DNA of 64,000 nucleotides from Oscillospiraceae bacterium (GTDB taxonomy: Bacteria > Bacillota > Clostridia > Oscillospirales > Oscillospiraceae), in the NCBI GenBank assembly GCA_015067615.1, contig SVMD01000009.1, forward strand, positions 29,960-93,959, given 5' to 3'. A model generated the notes under the pieces. The model was not told where the DNA came from. It worked only from the letters and a program-made list of their open reading frames with translations, and did not search any database. The translations under genes were made by a program, and so were the position numbers. Shown one piece after another: positions 7,840-14,764 of the stretch; position 1 is the first letter of the stretch; every line of letters begins with the position of its first letter.

Positions 7840-8439
7840 TCAGTCCTCGGTGAAAAATTCCGCGGGGATGATGTCGATATTGGCCCGGTGGACGTAGACC
7901 ATGGCCCCGTCGATGTGGACCAGGGTGGTCTTGGGCAGGTCACCGGGGATCTCGGTGTAGACATTGTTGCCCTGGAACAGAGCCACAGGGGTGCCGTTCT
8001 GGCTGGAGATCAGCACCACCAGCTCCTTGCCGAAATAATTGGCGTACTCATTGATCCGCCGGTCCACGGCCATGAGGCCGGTGGAGCCCAGGCCCTCGTT
8101 TTCCATCTCCTCAGGGATCTGGAAATCGGTGATCATGTCCGCATTCTCCTGGGCAAAGACCAGGGTGGAGCCCACGTGCTTCCAGCTCTCACCGTCGATG
8201 GTGATGTCGATGTAGGAGCTGATTTCGCCGTATTCGTCCAGCTCACAGTCCATGGTCACCTTGTCACCCCGGATGGTAAAGACCAGGTTGCCGAAGTCGT
8301 CATACTGGCGGATGATGTAGTCGTTGCCGAAGAGCTCGCCCTTCAGCTTGCTCACAAAGGCGCCAATGGCGGAGCAGCCAGCCAGAGCCATGACCAGCGC
8401 AAGAGCAATGACGCTGATAAATACCTTCTTCTTGTTCAT
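7840..8439 (-). CDS. Small lipoprotein, resembles DUF5052
   Basis: A 199-residue exported lipoprotein. Residues 1-21 are a signal peptide with a KKK start and hydrophobic core, and the lipobox LAGC places the lipidated cysteine at 22. The body contains YDDFGNLVFTIRGDKVTMDC and a later ALFQGNNVYTEIPGDLPKTT, resembling clostridial DUF5052 proteins, whose role is unknown. The ATG at 8439 is chosen over one six bases upstream because AAAGGA is eight bases from it. The likely promoter lies upstream of the repeat at 8463-8645, so the message would carry that repeat in its 5' untranslated region. Confidence 0.78.
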   Translation of the reverse strand: MNKKKVFISVIALALVMALAGCSAIGAFVSKLKGELFGNDYIIRQYDDFGNLVFTIRGDKVTMDCELDEYGEISSYIDITIDGESWKHVGSTLVFAQENADMITDFQIPEEMENEGLGSTGLMAVDRRINEYANYFGKELVVLISSQNGTPVALFQGNNVYTEIPGDLPKTTLVHIDGAMVYVHRANIDIIPAEFFTED

Positions 8440-8462
8440 TCTCATATTCCTTTCTTGATGAG

Positions 8463-8645
8463 GTAAGTGATCGTTTAGCAAACCAACGCGCCAAAGGCGC
8501 CTTGCCTCTCCCTTTGGGAGAGGTGGCAGTCCGAAGGACTGACGGAGAGGGTGTCGTAACGTCTTCTGCCCTCTCAGTCACCGCCAAAGGCGGTGCCAGC
8601 TCCCCCAGAGGGGGAGCCAAGTTTCTAAGGCAAACGATCATTTAC
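8463..8645. repeat. Type A palindromic element
   Basis: The ends GTAAGTGATCGTTTAGC and AAACGATCATTTAC are inverted. The left arm has CTCTCCCTTTGGGAGAG, the hairpin AGTCCGAAGGACT and a GGAGAGGG tail; the right arm has CCCTCTCAGT, CACCGCCAAAGGCGGTG and CTCCCCCAGAGGGGGAG. It is nearly identical to the element at 45310-45490, including the centre TGTCGTAACGTCTT, which points to recent spread. It sits between the promoter and start codon of the lipoprotein gene. Confidence 0.82.
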
Positions 8646-8668
8646 AATTCCATACACTTTCCGACCTC

Positions 8669-8696
8669 ATTATATCCAAAATATGCAAGAATACAA
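8669..8696 (-). promoter_or_regulatory. Promoter upstream of the repeat and lipoprotein gene
   Basis: TTGTAT (8696-8691) and TATAAT (8674-8669) on the minus strand are 16 bases apart. The first gene downstream is the lipoprotein at 8439, beyond the repeat. Confidence 0.55.
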
Positions 8697-8726
8697 GGTT
8701 CGACACAAAAATGTTACATTTTCCGC

Positions 8727-8755
8727 AAAAAAGCGGCTCCCCGGTGGGGAGCCGC
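8727..8755 (-). terminator. Terminator after the alpha/beta hydrolase gene
   Basis: GCGGCTCCCC and GGGGAGCCGC form a perfect ten-pair stem with loop GGT; an A run at 8727-8732 gives the U tract on the minus strand. Confidence 0.9.
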
Positions 8756-8769
8756 CTTCCAAGGAATGC

Positions 8770-10545
8770 TTAGCCGGTCAAGGTATTGGTAACCGTGAGG
8801 ATGCAGGCGATGATGCCCATGATGATACCGCCGATGTAGGGGTTGTTGGTCTTTTTGTAGATCTTATGGCAGATAAAGGCGGAGAGCGGCAGGATCAGCA
8901 CGATGGGGAACAGCCAGATGCCCATGATGCCGGTGATGGGATCCAGGAACATCTTGCCGGTGATGAAGAACTTGCTGTACTGGGCCATGATCATGATCTG
9001 GGGGCCCAGGAACACGAAGAACATCTGCTTTAAGATGCCCAGCTTACCCTCGGTATAGCCGTAGCAGTTGCCGGAGACGCTCATGGCGATGTAGTACACC
9101 AGCCAGAAGGGCACGAATTTCACAACCGCCGGGATCAGGTCGGCAGAGAAGGCCCGGATGGTGGCGAAGCACCAGAGCCGGTAGTCCGTCAGGAACAGGT
9201 AGTCGGAGAGGAACACCAGGGCAAATGCGGCGCATACCACGGTGAGCGCCAGCACGATGGACTTGAAGAGCTTGTTCTTCGGCAGGCGGCTGCCCCGCTC
9301 AGCCTTGTCGACGGGGTTCTTCTTGTTGCAGATGTGGGTCATCCACAGGGTAAACAGACCGCACAGGGTGCTCCAAAGGCCGATGATCCGGCTGGGACCC
9401 TGGTTCCAGAAATCGGAGGTCCAGATCATCATACCCACGATGAAGGCCAGGAAATAGAACACGATGCTCATGAGGGCGGAGGCCACATTGGTCACAATGT
9501 AGCGCTTCTTTGCCTTGCCCTCCAGCTTGGGCAGGGGCTTGCCCTCGCCCTTAAGCTCTGCAAAGTAGGCCGTATCCAGCAGGGCGATGGCGGCATTCAG
9601 CACGAACATGAAGAAGCCTACGATGCCCAGGGCATTGAAGGCGGCCTTCCACTGCCAGATCTGGTCGGTGTGAGCCAGCTGGTTGGGGGCGGAGAGGGCC
9701 TTGTCGAAGAATTCCGCGCCGAAGGCTACGCAGTCGGCGGAGAAGTGGGCCCAGGGATGGGTGATGGCAGGATTATAGATGGCACGGATGGCTTTCTCCC
9801 CGCCCACTTCCTGCTCATAGAAGGTTTCGGCGGCCCGGACTTCGCCCTGGGCAGGGTCAATGCCGAAGTTCAGGAAGGACTGGGCAGTGACCTGATTTAT
9901 GTACTCTCTGGGGGCCTTGCCGTCCACCCGGTGGAAGAATTCGTCGTACTGGCAGGCGATGATGGCGGCATCCCGGGAACCGAACTGGTTGTAGAATTCG
10001 CCGTTTTCGTCATGGTACACCGCGTCGTTGGAAACCAGCAGGGCGGCGGCGATGAGGCCTTCCTCGTCCTGGAGCACTGCCTCCCGGCAGGCCAGAGCGC
10101 CGTTGGAATGGCCGGTGACACCGATACGGCTTGCATCCACGAAGGGCAGCCGGGAAACGTGCTTGACGGCGTCATACAGGCCGTTGGCATTGTTGCTGTC
10201 GTCCCAGTAGTCGCCGTCGGGCAGCACCTCGGAATCGCCGTGGCCGTACATGGAGATGGCCATGACCACGAAGCCCCGGCGGGCGTATTCCACGTAGTTC
10301 AGATCTTGCATCTCCCGGTTGTTGTACCAGCCGTGGCTGACCACAATGGCGGGAGCGGGATTTTCCGCGGTGGCGTTTTGGGGAATGAGCAGCAGAGCGT
10401 CCAGCTCGTGGCCGGAGTCGGTGACGAAGGTCATGTCGTGATAGTCGATCTTACCGAAATCCGTCTGGAACAGGCTTGCGCCCACGGAGCTGACCAGGCA
10501 GAGAATCAGGGCGATGACCACCCATTTTTTCGCATTCAGTTTCAT
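8770..10545 (-). CDS. Alpha/beta hydrolase with a C-terminal multi-pass membrane domain
   Basis: A 591-residue protein in two parts. After an N-terminal signal-anchor (about 7-25) comes an alpha/beta hydrolase of the dienelactone hydrolase/acyl-peptidase type. IVVSHGWYNNREM provides the oxyanion region and GVTGHSNGALACREA near residue 145 holds the nucleophile serine in GHSNG. The second half (about 300-591) contains roughly seven hydrophobic helices, ending in NPYIGGIIMGIIACILTVTN. The hydrolase domain is probably extracellular. The substrate is unknown; an ester, peptide or acylated glycan would fit. It is a single-gene unit with a clear promoter and terminator. Confidence 0.82.
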   Translation of the reverse strand: MKLNAKKWVVIALILCLVSSVGASLFQTDFGKIDYHDMTFVTDSGHELDALLLIPQNATAENPAPAIVVSHGWYNNREMQDLNYVEYARRGFVVMAISMYGHGDSEVLPDGDYWDDSNNANGLYDAVKHVSRLPFVDASRIGVTGHSNGALACREAVLQDEEGLIAAALLVSNDAVYHDENGEFYNQFGSRDAAIIACQYDEFFHRVDGKAPREYINQVTAQSFLNFGIDPAQGEVRAAETFYEQEVGGEKAIRAIYNPAITHPWAHFSADCVAFGAEFFDKALSAPNQLAHTDQIWQWKAAFNALGIVGFFMFVLNAAIALLDTAYFAELKGEGKPLPKLEGKAKKRYIVTNVASALMSIVFYFLAFIVGMMIWTSDFWNQGPSRIIGLWSTLCGLFTLWMTHICNKKNPVDKAERGSRLPKNKLFKSIVLALTVVCAAFALVFLSDYLFLTDYRLWCFATIRAFSADLIPAVVKFVPFWLVYYIAMSVSGNCYGYTEGKLGILKQMFFVFLGPQIMIMAQYSKFFITGKMFLDPITGIMGIWLFPIVLILPLSAFICHKIYKKTNNPYIGGIIMGIIACILTVTNTLTG

Positions 10546-10572
10546 AGGGATAACCCCTCCTTTCTGGTTTTC

Positions 10573-10600
10573 ATTATACAGTCCCGTGGTGGAAAGTCAA
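10573..10600 (-). promoter_or_regulatory. Promoter for the alpha/beta hydrolase gene
   Basis: TTGACT (10600-10595) and TATAAT (10578-10573) on the minus strand are 16 bases apart and about 28 bases before the start codon. Confidence 0.75.
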
Positions 10601-10668
10601 CAATTTCTGGCAATATCTGACAGCTACAATTGGTCGATATTTACAAACACAAAATCCAGTTTCCCAGA

Positions 10669-10893
10669 TAAATTATCGTTTATGCGCGAAGCGCAACCCT
10701 TCCCCCGGGGGGAAGGTGGCCCGGCGTAAGCCGGGTCGGAAGAGGAACGGCGAAATCTGAAGTGCGGAAAAAGCCTGGTAAAGATGCGAAATCGTTAGAT
10801 TCCCGCCCGCATTCCTCTTCAGTCTCGCTGACGCTCGACAGCTTCCCCCCGAGGGAAGCGCAAGCAGTTTACGCCGCTAAACAATAATTTACC
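10669..10893. repeat. Type A palindromic element
   Basis: The ends TAAATTATCGTTTA and CTAAACAATAATTTAC are inverted. The left arm has CTTCCCCCGGGGGGAAG and the hairpin CCCGGCGTAAGCCGGG; the right arm has the hairpin TCTCGCTGACGCTCGACA followed by CTTCCCCCCGAGGGAAG. The GGAAGAGGAA and TTCCTCTTC tails flank a centre of about 70 bases. Apart from this element and the lacZ terminator, the 390-base gap between the lacZ stop and the hydrolase start holds only the hydrolase promoter. Confidence 0.78.
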
Positions 10894-10897
10894 GCCG

Positions 10898-10927
10898 CAA
10901 AAGCCCGGCTCCTTTGGGAGCCGGGCT
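10898..10927 (-). terminator. Terminator after lacZ
   Basis: AGCCCGGCTCC and GGGAGCCGGGCT pair closely, with an AAAA run upstream that becomes U on the minus strand. Confidence 0.88.
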
Positions 10928-10932
10928 GGGGA

Positions 10933-13755
10933 TCAAAAGATGCGGAAGGAAAATTCGATATCCTGGTCAGCATGGACATGGTAGGCGCTCTCCACGTCGC
11001 TGCCCCAGGTGTCGATGCCGCCCACGCCCCGCATGGCGCCGCAGACCGTCACCACGGTGCGGTTGGGCTTGGGCAGTTCCTCCGCGTGGAAGGCCTGCTC
11101 CAGCTGGTGGGGGGTATAGGGGATGGCGGAGAAATGGAAGGGCTTATCCAGTTTATACAGCCCCAGCTTGGCGCCCTGCATCTGGAAGGTGGCCCAGAGG
11201 GTTCCCATATGATTGCCGCACTCCTGGGGCACCAGATAGTTGGGGATATGGGGCACCTCGGTGAACCGTCCGGCCCTGGCGCCCTTATACCGGTCGGGGT
11301 AGGTCTCCCCGGAGAGGCCGCCCCAGGTGGTCTGCTCCACCGGCGCGGTGGTGGCAAACCGCAGGCCCAGCAGTGGCAGCTGGGGACGATTCTGGCCGCC
11401 CTGGTAGCGGACCGTCACATCCATCCGGCCCAGGCGGTCAACGGAATAGGTCACATCGGTCTGAAGTTCCGGCATCACGTCAGCGGAGAAGGAATAGCGG
11501 ATGGTGAAGCGGTCGCCGCTTTCCTCCAGCACTTCCCTGCCCACGGATTTCTGGTGGGTCTCCACGGCGGACCAGATGGCGCTCTTTCCCGGGAAGCCGC
11601 AGCCGGTATCATTTTCCGTAGGGGCACGCCAGTAGGCAGGCCGGGGGCCCCGCCACATCCATTCCACGCCGCCCTTACGGATGGAAGCCGGGCCGGCCTG
11701 GGGATGGGAGAAGAGGATCTCGAAATCACGGCCCTTTACGCCCAAGTTTCCGTCGCCGTGGACGATCTTCAGGGGCGGTGCCATGCGGCACATCATATCC
11801 AGCACGACCTGGTCCTTGTCCATATTTTCCGCCATCTGGCGCAGGATGATGGCATTGTTCTCATCGTGAAGCTTCCGGTTTTCCGGGGTGTCGTGCCAGT
11901 AGCGGACCTCCTGCATGCAGGGCTTGGGGTTGCCAAGCGCATCCACGATGCCGTTGCCGCTGAAATTGTAGTCTGCCTGCCGGTCGCCGAAGTCGCCGCC
12001 GTAGCCCAGAACTTCCTCACCGTTGCAGTTTACATAACGCATAGCCTGGTCCATGAAATCCCAGATAAAACCGCCCTGATACATGGGAAATTCCTTTCCA
12101 AGGTTTACATAAGATTCCATACCTCCAAGGGAATTGCCCATATTGTGCATATACTCGCAGGAGATGTAGGGCTTGCTCGGGTCGCTTTCCAGATATTCCC
12201 GGATATCCCAGGGGGTGGCGTACATCCGAGACTCCATGTCAGAGGAGCGCTCCCACTCCGGCTTCCAGTGGGGGGACGTGGGCTGGCCGTTGGCCACGCC
12301 CCGGGTAAAATACACGCCCTCATAGTGGACCAGACGGCTATGATCCACGGAGCGGAAGTATTCCGCCATGGCCACCACATTGGTGCCGCAGAAGGCCTCG
12401 TTGCCGCAGGACCAGAAGAGGATGGACACATGGTTCTTGTCCCGCTCAAACATGGATTTTGCCCGGTCCAGCACGATCTCCCGCCACTCAGGGTAACTTC
12501 CGGGCACATTCCAGCTGGGCTCGATGGAATCAGGGAGCGCGTCCTTCTGCCAGGAGCCGTGGGCCTCCAGATTGGTTTCATCCATCAGGTAGATGCCCTT
12601 CCGGTCGCACAGGTGGTACCACTCGGTTCGGTTGGGATAGTGGCAGGTGCGCACGGCATTGATATTATTGGCAAGGATGGTCTCCATGGCCGCTTCCATA
12701 TCGGCAACATCGATGGCCCGGCCCCTGGTGGCGCTCCACTCATGGCGGTTGACGCCGTTGATCATGAGGCGCTTGCCGTTCAGGTACATGATCTTATCGG
12801 GCCCCATCACGAAGCGGCGGAAGCCGATATCGTAGGGGATGTATTCGGTGATTTCGTCACCGATAAGGGTGAGCATCACCTGATATAATTCAGGGGAACC
12901 ATAATCCCAGAGTCTGACATTCGGGCAGGCAATGGTCTGGGAGAAGTGATAATCGCCTTCCGCGGTCAGTTCCAGATCCCCGTCAAAGAGGACGCCGTCC
13001 TGCACATGGCTGATCCTGGCATGAACCTTTGCGTGTTCTGTCAGCTTCAGCCGGAAGCGGATCTGGCCGGAAGTCAAATCCTCATGGAGGGTGGGCTGGA
13101 TCCACAGGTCCTCGGCGATGGGCTTTGCGTACAGGTAGACGGGCCGGAATATACCGGAGAACCGGAAAAAGTCCTGGTCCTCGATCCAGGCACCGGCGCA
13201 GCGCTTATAGACCTCCACGCAGAGCCGGTTGCCCCTGGCCTTGATATAGGGGGTCAGGTCAAAGTCCGAGGGGGTGAAGGTATCCTCCGCATAGCCCACA
13301 AAATGGCCGTTGAGCCAGACGAAGCAGGCCTGCTCCACGCCCTGGAAGGAGATCCGCACCTCTTTTCCCAGCAGTCCGGCGTCCAGGTCAAATTCCCGGA
13401 CGTAGGAGCCCACCGGGTTAAAGTCCCAGTCGATCTGAGGCGGGCGCAGCTCCGCGTGGCCGTCCCAGGGGTAGAGCTTGTTGGTGTAGTGGATCCGGTC
13501 ATAGCCCTGGGTCTCCATGTGGCCCGGCACCTGGATGGTGCCGAAACCGGAAAGGTCAAAATCCTCTTTCCAGAAGTCCGCGGGCCGGGCGGCAGGATTC
13601 CTGCTCCATTTAAAAAGCCACTGGCCGTTTAAGTTCTGGCGCAGGGAGGAGGTTTCCTCTTCGGGGGAGGCGTAGGTGATATGGTCGGAGTGGGCATCCA
13701 GGCGGTTTACCCGAAAAATTGTGGGGTCTTCAAGCCATTTGATATCCGGCAGCAT
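10933..13755 (-). CDS. lacZ: Beta-galactosidase, glycoside hydrolase family 2 (LacZ type)
   Basis: A 940-residue cytoplasmic GH2 beta-galactosidase with the full LacZ order: jelly-roll sugar-binding domain, two immunoglobulin-like domains around a TIM barrel, and the C-terminal beta-sandwich (Bgal small chain). The acid/base glutamate is in SCGNEAF near residue 451 and the nucleophile glutamate in CEYMHNMGN near 533. The start MLPDIKWLEDPTIF at 13755 is preferred because AAGGAGAGACC precedes it; the longer frame would include the promoter. There is no signal peptide, so it acts on imported galactosides. It is monocistronic, with no lac permease or regulator adjacent. Confidence 0.95.
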   Translation of the reverse strand: MLPDIKWLEDPTIFRVNRLDAHSDHITYASPEEETSSLRQNLNGQWLFKWSRNPAARPADFWKEDFDLSGFGTIQVPGHMETQGYDRIHYTNKLYPWDGHAELRPPQIDWDFNPVGSYVREFDLDAGLLGKEVRISFQGVEQACFVWLNGHFVGYAEDTFTPSDFDLTPYIKARGNRLCVEVYKRCAGAWIEDQDFFRFSGIFRPVYLYAKPIAEDLWIQPTLHEDLTSGQIRFRLKLTEHAKVHARISHVQDGVLFDGDLELTAEGDYHFSQTIACPNVRLWDYGSPELYQVMLTLIGDEITEYIPYDIGFRRFVMGPDKIMYLNGKRLMINGVNRHEWSATRGRAIDVADMEAAMETILANNINAVRTCHYPNRTEWYHLCDRKGIYLMDETNLEAHGSWQKDALPDSIEPSWNVPGSYPEWREIVLDRAKSMFERDKNHVSILFWSCGNEAFCGTNVVAMAEYFRSVDHSRLVHYEGVYFTRGVANGQPTSPHWKPEWERSSDMESRMYATPWDIREYLESDPSKPYISCEYMHNMGNSLGGMESYVNLGKEFPMYQGGFIWDFMDQAMRYVNCNGEEVLGYGGDFGDRQADYNFSGNGIVDALGNPKPCMQEVRYWHDTPENRKLHDENNAIILRQMAENMDKDQVVLDMMCRMAPPLKIVHGDGNLGVKGRDFEILFSHPQAGPASIRKGGVEWMWRGPRPAYWRAPTENDTGCGFPGKSAIWSAVETHQKSVGREVLEESGDRFTIRYSFSADVMPELQTDVTYSVDRLGRMDVTVRYQGGQNRPQLPLLGLRFATTAPVEQTTWGGLSGETYPDRYKGARAGRFTEVPHIPNYLVPQECGNHMGTLWATFQMQGAKLGLYKLDKPFHFSAIPYTPHQLEQAFHAEELPKPNRTVVTVCGAMRGVGGIDTWGSDVESAYHVHADQDIEFSFRIF

Positions 13756-13789
13756 AGCAGGTCTCTCCTTATCTGTTTTTTCTATCATA

Positions 13790-13818
13790 AGTATACCAAA
13801 GCAAAAAAATTCCGTCAA
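13790..13818 (-). promoter_or_regulatory. Promoter for lacZ
   Basis: TTGACG (13818-13813) and TATACT (13795-13790) on the minus strand are 17 bases apart, 34 bases upstream of the start codon. No clear cre-like operator was recognised. Confidence 0.75.
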
Positions 13819-13945
13819 CCAAGAGCGCTTTCTCATAGATGCCAAAGAAAGGAGGAAAACTTTGTGACCTTTCCCGAATTTTCCGCGGATACGCTCCCAA
13901 TTTATTGGACATTTTTTGTTGTATCATCCAAATAGAAACAAATCG

Positions 13946-14036
13946 TTACAAGATATTGTGTTTACATAACAGTTGCAACCACGATATATTGTGTTTTTGG
14001 TTCTTGACAATCGCAGTCTGACACTATATACTGTGT
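13946..14036 (+). promoter_or_regulatory. Three NrdR-like boxes upstream of nrdG-nrdD
   Basis: The NrdR consensus is ACACWATATVTWGTGT. The sites are TTACAAGATATTGTGT (13946-13961, 13 of 16), CCACGATATATTGTGT (13979-13994, 14 of 16) and ACACTATATACTGTGT (14021-14036, 15 of 16). Their starts are 33 and 42 bases apart, about 3 and 4 helical turns, so tetrameric or higher NrdR could bind on one DNA face. The third box covers the -10 hexamer and the second lies just upstream of the -35, as expected for repression when dATP is high. The nrdR gene is not in this window. Confidence 0.8.
14004..14032 (+). promoter_or_regulatory. Promoter of the nrdG-nrdD operon
   Basis: TTGACA at 14004-14009 and TATACT at 14027-14032 are 17 bases apart. 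The -10 lies inside the best NrdR-like box. Confidence 0.85.
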
Positions 14037-14065
14037 AGCGAACGCCGTTTGGGGAGGGGGATGCT

Positions 14066-14752
14066 ATGGACGTAAACGGACTGCAGAAGCTGACGCTTCT
14101 GGACTATCCCGGCAAATGTGCCTGCACGGTTTTCCTGGCCGGTTGCAACCTGCGCTGTCCCTTCTGCCACAACGCAGCCCTGGTCATAGGTCAGGCGCCC
14201 ACCGCCATGACCGAAGAGGAATTCCTGGCCTTTCTTAAAAAGCGCCGGGGCCTCCTGGACGGGGTCTGCATCACCGGCGGCGAGCCCACCCTGCGAAAAG
14301 ACCTGCCGGAATTCATCGGCAAAATCCGGGAGCTGGGGTATCTGGTTAAGCTGGATACCAACGGCAGCAACCCAAAGATGCTGCGGCAGCTGATTGATGA
14401 CAAGCTCATTGACTACGCAGCCATGGATATCAAAAACTGCCCGGACCGCTATAGCACCACCTGCGGTGGCATCAGCATTCTCCCCGCAGTGGAGGAAAGC
14501 CTCTCCATTCTGCGGGAAAACAAAGTGGAATACGAGCTGCGCACTACCCTTTGCAAGCCCTTCCACGACAAGGTCGCTATGGAAGCCATGGGCAAATGGC
14601 TCTCCGGCACCGAAAATTACTATCTGCAAAACTTCGTTGACTCCGGCGACCTGGTGGGTACCGGCGTCAGCGGATTTACAAAGGAAGAAATGGAGGCCCT
14701 GCGTGATGCGGTGCTTCCCCACATACCCAGCACCCGCATCCGGGGCATTTAG
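14066..14752 (+). CDS. nrdG: Anaerobic ribonucleotide reductase activating radical SAM enzyme
   Basis: A 228-residue radical SAM enzyme of the longer NrdG type (TIGR02495-like). It uses a 4Fe-4S cluster and S-adenosylmethionine to install the glycyl radical on NrdD. The cluster cysteines are C27, C31 and C34 in GCNLRCPFC; a glycine-rich CITGGEPTL near residue 70 is the SAM-contacting GGE motif. GGGGAGGGGG precedes the ATG. It is the first gene of the operon, 12 bases before nrdD. The nrdG-first order and the NrdR-like boxes in front fit co-regulation with its substrate enzyme. Confidence 0.92.
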   Translation: MDVNGLQKLTLLDYPGKCACTVFLAGCNLRCPFCHNAALVIGQAPTAMTEEEFLAFLKKRRGLLDGVCITGGEPTLRKDLPEFIGKIRELGYLVKLDTNGSNPKMLRQLIDDKLIDYAAMDIKNCPDRYSTTCGGISILPAVEESLSILRENKVEYELRTTLCKPFHDKVAMEAMGKWLSGTENYYLQNFVDSGDLVGTGVSGFTKEEMEALRDAVLPHIPSTRIRGI

Positions 14753-14764
14753 GAGGAAGAAACG

